From NCBI GenBank assembly GCA_051893555.1, contig JBJFHL010000062.1:46187-110186 (forward strand): a stretch of 64,000 nt of DNA, in the 5' to 3' direction. The notes under the pieces were generated by a model. That model saw only the letters and a program-made list of their open reading frames with translations. It made no database searches and was not told the origin of the DNA. This stretch comes from RGIG7179 sp051893555. GTDB lineage: Bacteria; Bacillota; Clostridia; Peptostreptococcales; Anaerovoracaceae. This document shows positions 41,446 to 50,133 of this stretch, one piece after another; position 1 is the stretch's first letter; each line of letters opens with the position of its first letter. The position numbers were made by a program, and so were the translations under genes.

Positions 41446-41928
41446 ATGTTCAGACCGATTCGAAAAAAGGTAAATGAAATCAGCATTGACATGGCGAAGG
41501 AGCTGCTTCGCTGTTCTCGACGGGGTATTCTGGCAGTACAGGGTGATAATGGGTATCCCTATGCCATACCAATCAATTATCTGTATGATGAAGATACAGA
41601 GACAATTCTTTTTCATGGCGCGAAGGCAGGGCACAAAGTGGATTCTTTGAAAGCGTGTGACAAGGTATGTTTTACTGTTTACGGAAACGAAACGGTAAGA
41701 GATAAAGCCTGGGCACCATATGTGCAGAGTACGGTTGTCTTTGGAAGATGTCACCTGATTGGGCATGACGAGAGTGAGCATGCAGAGGAACTATTAAAAA
41801 AATTTGCAATGAAATATTATCCAAATGAGGATATGGTTCTTGAAGAAATTGCAGCCTCAGGCAAGGCAACCCAGATGTTTCAGATTGAGATCGAACATAT
41901 CAGCGGCAAAGAAGTGCAGGAAATATAA
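41446..41928 (+). CDS. Pyridoxamine 5'-phosphate oxidase-like flavoprotein (NimA-like)
   Basis: 160 residues, split-barrel FMN-binding fold. Features: RGILAVQGDNGYPYAIPINYLYD (about 26-48), ILFHGAKAGHKVD (about 54-66) and CFTVYGNETV (about 76). Relatives include nitroimidazole reductases and haem- or F420-type oxidases; resistance activity cannot be inferred. ATG behind taggaggaaaaatt. A paralogous gene occurs in the second island (60339-60809). Confidence 0.87.
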   Translation: MFRPIRKKVNEISIDMAKELLRCSRRGILAVQGDNGYPYAIPINYLYDEDTETILFHGAKAGHKVDSLKACDKVCFTVYGNETVRDKAWAPYVQSTVVFGRCHLIGHDESEHAEELLKKFAMKYYPNEDMVLEEIAASGKATQMFQIEIEHISGKEVQEI

Positions 41929-41987
41929 GTTCTGATTTTATTTGTAATACACAGGGATGCACCAGGGGCAGAAGGGGGATTTCGAAT

Positions 41988-42458
41988 ATGCTTAAGATTA
42001 CTACACCAAGTTTTATTGAAGGCGGATGGATACCTGATTATCATGCAGGATTTGGAGAAGATCAATCTCCGGAATTTCATATCGAAGGAATTGACGAAAA
42101 CGCAGAAACCATGGTGATTACTTTGGATGATCTTGGTCATCCTATCGAACCGGGATACAATCATTGGATCGCCTGGAACATTGCGCCTGCCGAATGTATT
42201 CCGGGTGGCATTGCCAAAGGAAGTGTTATTGAAGAACCGATACATATGGAACAGGGAATCGCTTATGGAAAACACTGTTATCGAGGACCAAAGCCTCCGT
42301 TCAACTGGAATCATGAGTATGTCTTCACCCTTTATACGCTGGATTGCAAATTAGAGGCAAACGAAACGTCAAAAAAAGAAGACATTCTGAAATTAGCAGA
42401 AGGGCACATTCTTCAAAAAGCGGAGCTGAGAGGAAGATATCAGCGTAAACATCGATGA
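41988..42458 (+). CDS. YbhB/YbcL-type phosphatidylethanolamine-binding protein (PEBP)
   Basis: 156 residues, cytoplasmic. PEBP hallmarks: DQSPEFHIEG (about 24), ITLDDLGHPIEPGYNHWIAWNI (about 43-64), and YGKHCYRGPKPPFNWNHEYVFTLYTLD (about 90-116), which surrounds the anion-binding pocket (His, Tyr/Arg-Gly-Pro). In bacteria the role of these Raf-kinase-inhibitor homologs is unclear. ATG follows gggggattt-like spacing without a strong SD (agaaggggg upstream). Confidence 0.9.
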   Translation: MLKITTPSFIEGGWIPDYHAGFGEDQSPEFHIEGIDENAETMVITLDDLGHPIEPGYNHWIAWNIAPAECIPGGIAKGSVIEEPIHMEQGIAYGKHCYRGPKPPFNWNHEYVFTLYTLDCKLEANETSKKEDILKLAEGHILQKAELRGRYQRKHR

Positions 42459-42476
42459 GGAAAGGAATACATAACC

Positions 42477-43400
42477 ATGATAAATGAAACATTTGAATTT
42501 GACGGGTATCAGGGGTTCTCGCTTCCTGCCACATTATGGCTGCCGGAGCAGGAGCCGAGGTGCATTTTGCAGATTGCTCATGGGATGACGGAACATATTG
42601 GCCGTTACACGGCCTTGGCCCAGGAATTAACGGAACATCACATTATTGTGGCAGGGTTTGACCTACGAGGGCATGGAAGAAATCCCGGAGACCCTGACAT
42701 TGCTTCCTTTGGCGAAGACGGCTGGGAGGCCTCCATCCAGGACATGCACATGTTCTTTGAGGTTCTGGCAGAACGTTTTCCTGAAATTCCACATTTTATG
42801 TTGGGTTTCTCGCTCGGTTCCTTTCTCCTGCGGGAATACCTTGGCCGCTATTCGGAAAACGTGGCAGGTGCCGCCATTCTGGGGACTGGCTTCCAGCCAG
42901 GACCGGTGTTGGATATTATGATGACAATTGTAAAAAGCCAGATTAGAAAGGCCGGTTTTGATGGCACCACCGACCTTGTCAAGCAGCTATCCTTCGGCAA
43001 TTATAATCAGAAATTCAAGCCAAACCGGACGATTGCCGATTGGCTCTGTGCCGATGACGCACAGCTTGATGCTTATCTTTCCGATTCCCTGTGCCGAAAA
43101 ACCATCTCTGCAGGTCTATTTTGGCAGCTTTTAGGCGCCATGAAGCGCACCGGAAGCAAGGACGCCTATCACGGCTGGAATAAAGATACGCCAATCCTGC
43201 TGCTGTCCGGTCAGGAGGATCCTGTGGGCGATTACGGAAAGGGCGTACTTTCCGTCAAGCAGCGTATGGAGAAAGCTGGCATTTGCAGCGTTTCCATGCA
43301 GCTGTTCCCAAATGCCCGTCACGATCTGCTGCATGAAGAATCCACCGCAGCTCCATCTGCGAGAGATTCACTGCTTGACTGGATTTCCCGCCTGCTGTAA
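42477..43400 (+). CDS. Alpha/beta hydrolase, monoacylglycerol lipase-like
   Basis: 307 residues. Serine hydrolase of the lysophospholipase/monoglyceride lipase group: oxyanion region QIAHGMTEHIGRY (about 32-44), DLRGHGRNPG (about 63-72), nucleophile in GFSLGSFLL (about 107-115, Ser109), Asp in LSGQEDPVGDYG (about 242-253) and His in FPNARHDLLHE (about 281-291). The triad looks complete. Start ATG after aggaaaggaatac. Substrate unknown, most likely a small lipid ester. Confidence 0.92.
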   Translation: MINETFEFDGYQGFSLPATLWLPEQEPRCILQIAHGMTEHIGRYTALAQELTEHHIIVAGFDLRGHGRNPGDPDIASFGEDGWEASIQDMHMFFEVLAERFPEIPHFMLGFSLGSFLLREYLGRYSENVAGAAILGTGFQPGPVLDIMMTIVKSQIRKAGFDGTTDLVKQLSFGNYNQKFKPNRTIADWLCADDAQLDAYLSDSLCRKTISAGLFWQLLGAMKRTGSKDAYHGWNKDTPILLLSGQEDPVGDYGKGVLSVKQRMEKAGICSVSMQLFPNARHDLLHEESTAAPSARDSLLDWISRLL

Positions 43401-43433
43401 TGGATAACCTTACAACATGTTAATATGTGTTGC

Positions 43434-43462
43434 TTGCGGCAACGGGCAGGTTCTCATACAAT
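43434..43462 (+). promoter_or_regulatory. Promoter upstream of the XRE regulator
   Basis: -35 TTGCGG (43434-43439), 17-bp spacer, -10 TACAAT (43457-43462), 35 bp before the ATG. Confidence 0.5.
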
Positions 43463-43496
43463 CGAGGTAACAACGGAAAGAAAGAAGGTTATCCAG

Positions 43497-44006
43497 ATGT
43501 TAAATGAAAACTTAAAAGCGGTCAGAAAATCAAAAGGACTTTCGCAGGAAGAACTTGCCATTAAGTTGAACGTGGTGCGTCAGACCATCTCGAAATGGGA
43601 GCAGGGACTGTCTGTTCCGGATTCGGATATGTTAATTTCCATATCGGAAGCACTTGAAACACCTGTAAGCACGTTGCTTGGAGAAACGATTACCGAAACG
43701 AAAGCGGATGAATTAAAGGCGATTTCCGAAAAACTGGAAATTATAAACTTACAGCTGGCACAAAGGAAAAACACAAGGCGAAACATACTCCATTGGCTGT
43801 TTATCACATTGTGTGCAGTCATGGTCATCATTTCTGCGGTCTTGTTTTTTTTCAACAGTCCTTACCTGGACTGGGATTACAGTGATCCGGAAACCGCTGT
43901 TGCCGGAACAGCTTTACACGCATTTGAATGGCTGTTTGTCAGAGCGGCACCGATTCTTCTTACAGGGGCAATCGTTGGAATTATCCTGACGCGAAAGAAA
44001 GTATAG
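43497..44006 (+). CDS. XRE-family regulator with two membrane helices
   Basis: 169 residues from the ATG at 43497 (gaaggttatcc upstream). HTH domain about 1-60 (LKAVRKSKGLSQEELAIKLNVVRQTISKWEQG), a helical linker with ADELKAISEKLEI, then hydrophobic helices at about 100-120 and 145-162. Membrane-bound XRE proteins of this type often sense envelope stress or control a neighbouring gene. The next gene, a small exported protein, follows 61 bp later and may be a target. Confidence 0.88.
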   Translation: MLNENLKAVRKSKGLSQEELAIKLNVVRQTISKWEQGLSVPDSDMLISISEALETPVSTLLGETITETKADELKAISEKLEIINLQLAQRKNTRRNILHWLFITLCAVMVIISAVLFFFNSPYLDWDYSDPETAVAGTALHAFEWLFVRAAPILLTGAIVGIILTRKKV

Positions 44007-44067
44007 AGGTGAAACGTTTTGCCATCAGTTCTTTGCATAAATAATGAACTTCAGGAGGGAGAATATT

Positions 44068-44475
44068 ATGAAGAAGAAAATGATTTTGGTTGTAATTGCA
44101 GTGTTGATCCTTGGAATTGTAATATTTCTTGCAAGCCCGCAGCTGCGTGTCAAAGCTTTTGTGAGCCTGTACGGCGATAAGATCGAAGCCGGGCTGCAGA
44201 ATGGCAGCGGGATTCCCGGTCATTTAGGTGAGTATAGTTTCAATACCTGGGAAGGTGAACATGACATGCTGGAATTTGTACTCTTTACAAGAGGAGACAC
44301 GTATTATGGGTGTTACTATTCCTATGATAATGTTCCACTTGCCTTTCAGAATACGGAAGCGGAACTGACGCAAAATGGTCATGATTATTGGGAATGGTCT
44401 GCCGAAAATGGCAGTCATGGCTCTACATCTGAGATAACGGACCACTGGTACTACTTTGAAGCGGCATTCGAATAA
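44068..44475 (+). CDS. Small exported or membrane-anchored protein, unknown
   Basis: 135 residues from the ATG at 44068 (ggagggagaatatt). Lysine-rich N-terminus and one hydrophobic helix (about 4-21). The outer part contains TRGDTYYGCYYSYDNVPLAFQ and ends with an aromatic ITDHWYYFEAAFE. It is a recurrent clostridial hypothetical, but I know no function. It lies downstream of the membrane XRE regulator. Terminator follows. Confidence 0.65.
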   Translation: MKKKMILVVIAVLILGIVIFLASPQLRVKAFVSLYGDKIEAGLQNGSGIPGHLGEYSFNTWEGEHDMLEFVLFTRGDTYYGCYYSYDNVPLAFQNTEAELTQNGHDYWEWSAENGSHGSTSEITDHWYYFEAAFE

Positions 44476-44490
44476 CATAGCTATATGGCA

Positions 44491-44522
44491 AAAAGGACAG
44501 TTCGTACGAAGCTGTCCTTTCT
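44491..44522 (+). terminator. Intrinsic terminator closing cargo region 1
   Basis: Stem AAAGGACAG / CTGTCCTTT with an 11-nt loop, preceded by A-rich and followed by ctgcattt. Confidence 0.75.
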
Positions 44523-44608
44523 GCATTTATCCAAATTTGATTGTCGTGCGCTGCGGCGCGTGTGTCACGCAGTATCAGCGCTTCAGGTGAGTTTCTGAAA
44601 ACTCGGTC

Positions 44609-44809
44609 CTACTTACCGGCTAACTGTCTTTCAGCCATTTCGACCAGTCTCTTGGTCATATAACCGCCGACATAGCCATTCTGTCTTGCAGTCAGGTTGC
44701 CCTTGTCCTGCTGTTCATAGTTCGCCAGGCCAAGTTCATTGGCAATCTCTGTCTTCAGACTGTTTAATGCAGGTTTTGCATTCACATTCATCTTATCTTG
44801 TAATGACAT
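44609..44809 (-). CDS. Alpha/beta-type small acid-soluble spore protein (SASP)
   Basis: 66 residues from the ATG at 44809 (aggaggtg upstream). Saturates spore DNA and protects it from UV and chemicals. Signature regions: LKTEIANELGL, with the TE-IA site cut by the germination protease GPR, and GNLTARQNGYVGGYMTKRLVEMAERQL. Minus strand, between cargo region 1 and rsmD. Expected to be transcribed by sigma-G in the forespore; I did not identify the promoter. It shows that the organism can sporulate or descends from spore formers. Confidence 0.95.
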   Translation of the reverse strand: MSLQDKMNVNAKPALNSLKTEIANELGLANYEQQDKGNLTARQNGYVGGYMTKRLVEMAERQLAGK

Positions 44810-44965
44810 GTTTTGTTCACCTCCTATTACATTCATAGTGTTGCACCGGTGCGTTCTTTTTATGACTTGAAATAAATGGCGGTGTTAGTAGACAGCTCCC
44901 ATTGATTTTCTGCGGCAGATAGGTTAATATATATAGAAGAAAATTTTTTTATGAGGTGAATGCTT

Positions 44966-45502
44966 ATGAGAATCGTTGCAGGGGATTTCAAAGGTCGCAG
45001 GCTGGAGACCCCAGACAATTATGATATACGTCCCACATCGGAAAAAGTGAAAGAAGCGCTGTTCAGCATTATTTCCGGAAATCTGTATGACGCCGTTTGC
45101 TGTGATCTGTTCGCAGGCACAGGAAATCTGGGTCTGGAGGCCCTGTCCAGAGGCGCATCGAAATGCTATTTCGGTGATAATTCCAGAACCAGCATCGAGT
45201 TAGTGCGCCGAAATGTGGAGCACTGCAGGGCAGAGGAATGGAGCCAGGTGATCTTCGGCGATTATGAAAAAGTTCTGACCAAAATCCACGAACCCGTGGA
45301 TATCTTTTTCCTGGACCCTCCCTATAAGAAGGGGCTTTATGAAGACTGTTTCCGGTTGATTTCCGATCTGGAACTTCTGGCGGAAGAAGGAATCATCGTG
45401 GCAGAGCACGCCAGCGAAGACGAATTTCCGGAGGAAATCGAAGGTTTCATCAAATTAAAGGAACGGCGGTACGGCTCCATGACTATCACCATTTACGGCT
45501 GA
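44966..45502 (+). CDS. rsmD: 16S rRNA (guanine(966)-N2)-methyltransferase RsmD
   Basis: 178 residues. ATG 44966 chosen because gaggtga (44953-44959) is 6 bp upstream; an ATG at 44960 is too close. Starts MRIVAGDFKGRRLETP, the family signature, with the RPTSEKVKEALFSII loop. SAM-binding DLFAGTGNLGLEALSRGA (about 48-65) and catalytic DPPY (about 117-120). Methylates G966 of 16S rRNA. Its normal neighbours recG and coaD flank it, but recG is 10 kb away here. Confidence 0.96.
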   Translation: MRIVAGDFKGRRLETPDNYDIRPTSEKVKEALFSIISGNLYDAVCCDLFAGTGNLGLEALSRGASKCYFGDNSRTSIELVRRNVEHCRAEEWSQVIFGDYEKVLTKIHEPVDIFFLDPPYKKGLYEDCFRLISDLELLAEEGIIVAEHASEDEFPEEIEGFIKLKERRYGSMTITIYG

Positions 45503-45506
45503 TATA

Positions 45507-45535
45507 TTGATTCTTCCCGGAAACTGTGATAAAAT
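45507..45535 (+). promoter_or_regulatory. Possible coaD promoter
   Basis: -35 TTGATT (45507-45512), 17-bp spacer, -10 TAAAAT (45530-45535). coaD follows 65 bp later. Confidence 0.4.
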
Positions 45536-45599
45536 GTAACCGCAGGCTTCCGAAATTTTTCGGGACTTGTGATTTTGACGGAAAGCACTGGTAGAAGCA

Positions 45600-46082
45600 A
45601 TGAACACAAAAGCCCTGTATGCCGGTTCCTTTGATCCCCTGACGCTGGGACATCTGGATATTATCGAACGGGCAGCCAATATTTTTGATGAAGTCGTGGT
45701 TGGTGTGGTCGTGAATCTGGAAAAAAAGACCATGTTTACCTTCGAGGAACGCATGGAAATGATTGAGGAGGCAACGGCACATCTGCCCAATGTACGGGTA
45801 TCGCAGTGCCGTGGACTTCTGGCAGACTATGTGAATAACAACGGTTTTAACGTGGTGGTGCGGGGATTGCGATGCATGAGCGATTTTGACAGCGAGCAGC
45901 AGATGGCCCATCTCCACGAACATCTATATCATGATAAAATTGAAACGGTATTTCTCATGGCAGACGCGAAGTATTCTTTTGTCAGCTCTACCATGGCCAA
46001 GCAGGTGATTTCTCTGGGAGGAGACGGAGAGATGCTGGTACCTGCCAATGTACTGAAACGAATGAAAGGGAAAGCGTACTGA
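45600..46082 (+). CDS. coaD: Phosphopantetheine adenylyltransferase
   Basis: 160 residues. Penultimate step of coenzyme A synthesis (ATP plus 4'-phosphopantetheine to dephospho-CoA). Nucleotidyltransferase core: AGSFDPLTLGHLDII with the (T/H)xGH motif (about 15-18), VVRGLRCMSDFDSEQQM (about 86-102), and SSTMAKQVISLGGD near the end (ISSTxVR-like). The ribosome binding site is weak (ggtagaagca). Standard place downstream of rsmD. Confidence 0.96.
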   Translation: MNTKALYAGSFDPLTLGHLDIIERAANIFDEVVVGVVVNLEKKTMFTFEERMEMIEEATAHLPNVRVSQCRGLLADYVNNNGFNVVVRGLRCMSDFDSEQQMAHLHEHLYHDKIETVFLMADAKYSFVSSTMAKQVISLGGDGEMLVPANVLKRMKGKAY

Positions 46083-46084
46083 TT

Positions 46085-46642
46085 ATGGAAGACACGATGA
46101 AGGTTTTAGAACTGCTGGAAGAAATTGAAGATTTAGTAGACGAAGCACCGGGACTGCCCCTGACGGGAAAGATCATGCTGGACGCCGAAGAAGTGTTCCA
46201 GCTTGTCAGAGAAATCCGCCTGGCCCTTCCGGACGATGTACAGCAGGCCAAGTGGATCCGGGACGAACGTGACCGGATTCTTGCAGAAGCCAAGGCAGAG
46301 TATGAGAGAATTATCCGGGAAGCCAAGAAACAGGCGGATTATCTGGTGGAAACCGATGATATTACGCTGCGTGCGACCAAGCTGGCAGAGCAGATCCGGC
46401 AGGATGCGGAAACGCATGCCAAGGTGCTGAAAATGCGCACTTATGATTATGTAGACAAGATGCTTTTCGATATGCAGGGAAAGATGGATGAGCTGAACAT
46501 GAAGTACTTCGGTGAAATGTATTCCAACCTGGAAAAGACGTTTGCGGATATCAATGACACACTGGCAAGTAACCGGGAAGAAATGAAGATTCTGGCCTAT
46601 AAGACACAGAATGAAGGCCCGGCCCAGGAAATCGAAGAATAG
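46085..46642 (+). CDS. Coiled-coil protein, unknown function
   Basis: 185 residues, 2 bp after coaD. Almost entirely helical and highly charged, with repeated Glu/Lys/Arg heptads from about 45 to 170 (ERDRILAEAKAEYERIIREAKKQ), resembling V-type ATPase subunit H/E or DivIVA-like coiled coils. No catalytic motif. This gene commonly follows coaD in Clostridia. An in-frame ATG 12 bp later (MKVLELLEEIEDLVDEA) may be the true start, as neither has a strong SD. Confidence 0.75.
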   Translation: MEDTMKVLELLEEIEDLVDEAPGLPLTGKIMLDAEEVFQLVREIRLALPDDVQQAKWIRDERDRILAEAKAEYERIIREAKKQADYLVETDDITLRATKLAEQIRQDAETHAKVLKMRTYDYVDKMLFDMQGKMDELNMKYFGEMYSNLEKTFADINDTLASNREEMKILAYKTQNEGPAQEIEE

Positions 46643-46651
46643 AATAAATGA

Positions 46652-46700
46652 AAGAATAAGCCCATGAAAGAGTCATATACTTTATCATGGGCTTTCATTT
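46652..46700 (+). terminator. Hairpin terminator overlapping the ylbJ start
   Basis: Ten-base-pair stem AAGCCCATGA (46658-46667) / TCATGGGCTT (46685-46694) with a 17-nt loop, then tcattta. Likely terminates the coaD transcript, but it contains the first ATG of the next gene. Confidence 0.55.
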
Positions 46701-47622
46701 ATTGAACAGAAACAAATTGATACTTGCACTTGTGACGGTATTTACTGCGGCGATGGTTCTGTTTCCGCAGGTGACGGAAGCAGGTTCCAAGTCGGCCATC
46801 ATCATCTGGGCCAATTCCATCGTGCCGGTGCTTCTGCCTTTTTTCATTTTCTCTGACTTCATCAAACGGACCGGGAACTTGGAGAAGCTACCGCCTCGAA
46901 TTTATCCTTTCGCTGTGGCCTGCCTGTCCGGCTATCCCATGGGAGCCAGAGTATCGGCGGATATGGTGAAAACCGGTGCTTTATGTCTGGAAGACGGAAA
47001 GTGGGTGCTCAGTTACGCCATGGTAACGGGACCGGCGTTTCTCATGGGTACCATCGGCGGTTTTCTGGGGAGCACCCGGGCGGCGGCGGTGGTGACAGCA
47101 GCTCATTACGGTGCCGCATTACTGAACGGCTTTTTCTGGAAAACCAGTCCCGGAACCAATGGGAGACGAAACGGAAAGAATCATAAGCTGCCGGGAAAAA
47201 ATCCGGGAAGTGCACACGGCGCCGCAGGACTTCTGGATTCCTTTACCCAGTCCATTCTGTCGGGATTTCGGGCCATGGCGCTGATCCTTGCGTATCTGAT
47301 CCTCTTCATGATCGGTATGCAGCTGCTGGATGCTATGGGCTTGTTTCGCCTGATTGGCAATGAGGCGGTATGTTCTCTCCTGAAAGGTCTGCTGGAAATG
47401 ACAGCAGGCTCCAGCATGGTCAGCGCCTGCAATATTTCGCTGCAGCTGAAGAGTGTGCTGATTACAGTTCTGGTCTCCTTCGGCGGTCTGTCGGTCATCG
47501 GCCAGTCGGTGTCCATGGCAGAAGGATCCGGCATCGGAATGAAGGACATTCTGCAGCGCAAGGCAACCCATGGACTTCTGGCCGGAATTCTTGCTGTATT
47601 CCTGGCAGGGATTATGATATAA
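46687..47622 (+). CDS. ylbJ: YlbJ-like sporulation integral membrane protein
   Basis: 311 residues (306 if translation begins at the TTG at 46702, giving a MNRNKL start). Nucleoside-recognition/Gate-type membrane protein with about eight helices: IIWANSIVPVLLPFFIFSDFI (about 40-60), CLSGYPMGARVSADMVKTGA (about 80-99), and GGLSVIGQSVSMAEGSG near the C-terminus. YlbJ is needed for spore cortex formation in Bacillus. The B. subtilis protein is longer (about 400 residues); the middle loop here is short. The first ATG lies inside a terminator-like hairpin and lacks an SD, so the exact start is uncertain. Confidence 0.85.
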   Translation: MGFHLLNRNKLILALVTVFTAAMVLFPQVTEAGSKSAIIIWANSIVPVLLPFFIFSDFIKRTGNLEKLPPRIYPFAVACLSGYPMGARVSADMVKTGALCLEDGKWVLSYAMVTGPAFLMGTIGGFLGSTRAAAVVTAAHYGAALLNGFFWKTSPGTNGRRNGKNHKLPGKNPGSAHGAAGLLDSFTQSILSGFRAMALILAYLILFMIGMQLLDAMGLFRLIGNEAVCSLLKGLLEMTAGSSMVSACNISLQLKSVLITVLVSFGGLSVIGQSVSMAEGSGIGMKDILQRKATHGLLAGILAVFLAGIMI

Positions 47623-47659
47623 TACACATGAAAAGGTTTGGAAGAAATGAGGGAATCCA

Positions 47660-48853
47660 ATGCATGAGATTTCAAGTGCCGGTATCGTGGCGGAGTACAA
47701 TCCGTTTCATAACGGCCATCTGTGGCATATACAGGAAACCAGAAGGATCACCGGTGCGGAGGTGATTTTGGTTGTCATGAGCGGAAATTTCACCCAGCGG
47801 GGCGGCATGGCTATGGAGGATAAGTGGAGCCGGGCAGCGAGTGCTGTCAGAAACGGCGCGGATCTGGTGGTGGAACTTCCGACAGTGTCGGCGGTCAGCA
47901 GTGCCGGCAATTTCGCACGGGCAGGAGTGAATATTCTCCAAAATCTGGGCGCGGACTTTATTTCCTTCGGCAGCGAGTCGGGTGATCTTTCTGCGCTTCT
48001 TACGATAAAGGACAAGCTGCAGGCTTCGAAAGAGGAAATGGAGCAGAGAATGCTGCCTCTGGTGAAGGAGGGCTTTTCCTGGCCGAGAGCACGTCAGCAG
48101 GTCCTGAAGGGTATTCTGAACGAAGAGGAACAGGACATGCTCCAGGGTCCCAATCATATCCTTGCCCTGGAGTATCTGAAATATATGGACAAGGCGAAAC
48201 CGATTACCGTAAAACGGCAGGGAGCCGGTTACCATGATCCGCTGCCTGCAGGCAGATTTGCTTCAGCCACTGCCATTCGGCAGATGGCAGCCAGCGGACT
48301 TGATGTATCAGGCTGGGTCCCGGATGACCTGCAGGTCAGTGGGGAAACGCTGAAAAACAGAAAAGAAATGTACTTCCGCATGGTTGCCCAGAAGATTCTT
48401 ACCACGCCGGCGGAGATACTGGATCTGGCGGAGGCCGGCGGGGAAGGCCTCGGAAACAAAGCACGAAATGAAATCCGAAGATGCCAATCTATGGAGGACC
48501 TCTATGAAACATTGAAATCAAAACGATACACCAGGACGAGAATGCAAAGGTTTGCCGCCCAGATTTTGCTGGGAATTACGAAGAAAGACGTTAACGCAGG
48601 CAGGGATTACGTCCGGGTGCTGGCCCTGAACGAGAGGGGGAGCCGATATCTGAAGGCTGTGAAAAAGGGTGGGATTTGCGGGCTTCCTGTGATCACCAAT
48701 GTGAACCGGGATCTGGAAAAGGCGCCGGAAATCGAAGATCTGCTCCGAAAGGACATGCTGGCTGCAGACCTCTATAATCTGGCGTCCGGAAGAAACCTGT
48801 ATGACCACTGTGATATGGTGGAAAGGGTGCGGTTTTTTAAGGAAAATACTTGA
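47660..48853 (+). CDS. tmcAL: tRNA(Met) cytidine acetate ligase (YlbM family)
   Basis: 397 residues. Uses ATP and acetate to form N4-acetylcytidine at the wobble base of elongator tRNA(Met). N-terminal nucleotidyltransferase: GIVAEYNPFHNGHLWHI (HxGH, about 9-24), VVMSGNFTQRGG (about 38-49), GADLVVELP and FGSESGDL. C-terminal helical domain with tRNA-binding YTRTRMQRFAAQILLGI. It follows ylbJ as in Bacillus (ylbJ near ylbM). Start ATG 37 bp after ylbJ; SD gaagaaatgaggg is modest. Confidence 0.92.
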   Translation: MHEISSAGIVAEYNPFHNGHLWHIQETRRITGAEVILVVMSGNFTQRGGMAMEDKWSRAASAVRNGADLVVELPTVSAVSSAGNFARAGVNILQNLGADFISFGSESGDLSALLTIKDKLQASKEEMEQRMLPLVKEGFSWPRARQQVLKGILNEEEQDMLQGPNHILALEYLKYMDKAKPITVKRQGAGYHDPLPAGRFASATAIRQMAASGLDVSGWVPDDLQVSGETLKNRKEMYFRMVAQKILTTPAEILDLAEAGGEGLGNKARNEIRRCQSMEDLYETLKSKRYTRTRMQRFAAQILLGITKKDVNAGRDYVRVLALNERGSRYLKAVKKGGICGLPVITNVNRDLEKAPEIEDLLRKDMLAADLYNLASGRNLYDHCDMVERVRFFKENT

Positions 48854-48878
48854 AATGTGGAATACAGAAGTGTATAAT
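48850..48878 (+). promoter_or_regulatory. ackA promoter
   Basis: -35 TTGAAA (48850-48855), 17-bp spacer, -10 TATAAT (48873-48878), beginning inside the last codons of tmcAL. Confidence 0.75.
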
Positions 48879-48927
48879 ATTTAAGGCTAAGTTATCGTCA
48901 ATTAATTTAATGGAGGATATGAAATAC

Positions 48928-50130
48928 ATGAAAGTTTTAGTAATCAATTGCGGCAGCTCTTCATTAAAATATCAGGTTCTGGATATGACCAATGAAGTAT
49001 TACTGGCAAAGGGCCTGGTGGAAAGAATCGGCATGGAAGGCTCTGTTATCACACATGAAAAGATCGGCATGGATAAGTTCAAGCTGGTGACTCCGATGGA
49101 AGACCATAAGGACGCTATCGCGCAGGTTCTGATGGCAATTCAGGATAAGGATCACGGCGTGGTTGCTTCCATGGATGAAATCGGTGCAGTTGGTCACAGA
49201 GTTGTGCATGCAGGTGAAAAGTATGCAGATTCCGTTCTGATCACCGAAGAAGTCATCAAGGCACTGGAAGAGTGCGTGGAACTGGCTCCGCTGCATAACC
49301 CGCCTAACCTGCTGGGTATTGCAGCCTGCAAAGAACTGATGCCGGATACACCGATGGTTGGTGTATTTGATACTGCATTCCATCAGACCATGCCGGCAGA
49401 ATCCTATATCTATGCGCTGCCTTATGAATATTATACCAAGTACGGTGTAAGAAGATACGGCTTCCACGGAACATCCCACAAGTATGTTTCCCAGAGAGCC
49501 GCTGACATTCTGAACGTAAACATCAACGATCTGAAGATCATTACCTGCCACCTGGGCAACGGTGCATCCGTTTCCGCAATCAAGGGCGGCAAGTGTATCG
49601 ATACTTCCATGGGCTTCACTCCGCTGGAAGGTCTGGTAATGGGTACCCGTTCCGGAGATATCGACCCGGCTATCGTAAACTTCATCGCCAAGAAGGAAGG
49701 CCTGTCCCAGGCAGAAATGGACAATATTATGAACAAGAAGTCCGGCGTTCTGGGTATTTCCGGCGTTTCCTCCGACTTCAGAGATATCGAAGCTGCAGTG
49801 GAAGACGGCAATGAAAGAGCAGATCTGGCCCTGAGAGTCTTCGCACATAAGGTAAGATTCTACATCGGTGCATATATTGCTGAAATGAACGGCGTAGATG
49901 CTATCGTATTCACTGCCGGCGTAGGCGAAAATGACGCATCCATGAGAGAAATCATCTGCCACGAACTGGGCAACCTGGGCATCAAGCTGGATCCGGTGAA
50001 GAACAAGGTTAGAGGTAAGGAAACGATCATCTCCACCGATGATGCAAGAGTAAAGCTGCTTCTGATCCCGACCAACGAAGAGCTGATGATCGCAAGAGAC
50101 ACTCTGAACATTGTAAGCAAATTAAAATAA
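48928..50130 (+). CDS. ackA: Acetate kinase
   Basis: 400 residues from the ATG at 48928 (ggagg at 48912-48916, 11 bp upstream; an ATG at 48919 is too close). Converts acetyl phosphate plus ADP to acetate plus ATP, a main energy step in fermenters. ASKHA-fold motifs: VINCGSSSLKYQV at the N-terminus, HLGNGASVSAIKGGKCIDTSMG (about 207-228), GLVMGTRSGDIDP, and FTAGVGEN (about 327-334). No pta gene is next to it. It may also supply the acetate used by the neighbouring tmcAL-type ligase, but that is only a positional remark. Confidence 0.97.
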   Translation: MKVLVINCGSSSLKYQVLDMTNEVLLAKGLVERIGMEGSVITHEKIGMDKFKLVTPMEDHKDAIAQVLMAIQDKDHGVVASMDEIGAVGHRVVHAGEKYADSVLITEEVIKALEECVELAPLHNPPNLLGIAACKELMPDTPMVGVFDTAFHQTMPAESYIYALPYEYYTKYGVRRYGFHGTSHKYVSQRAADILNVNINDLKIITCHLGNGASVSAIKGGKCIDTSMGFTPLEGLVMGTRSGDIDPAIVNFIAKKEGLSQAEMDNIMNKKSGVLGISGVSSDFRDIEAAVEDGNERADLALRVFAHKVRFYIGAYIAEMNGVDAIVFTAGVGENDASMREIICHELGNLGIKLDPVKNKVRGKETIISTDDARVKLLLIPTNEELMIARDTLNIVSKLK

Positions 50131-50133
50131 CTG

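Noticed and set aside
34886..44600. Integron or chromosomal cassette array
   Set aside because: Gene style fits, but I saw no repeated attC-like palindromes between genes and no integrase.
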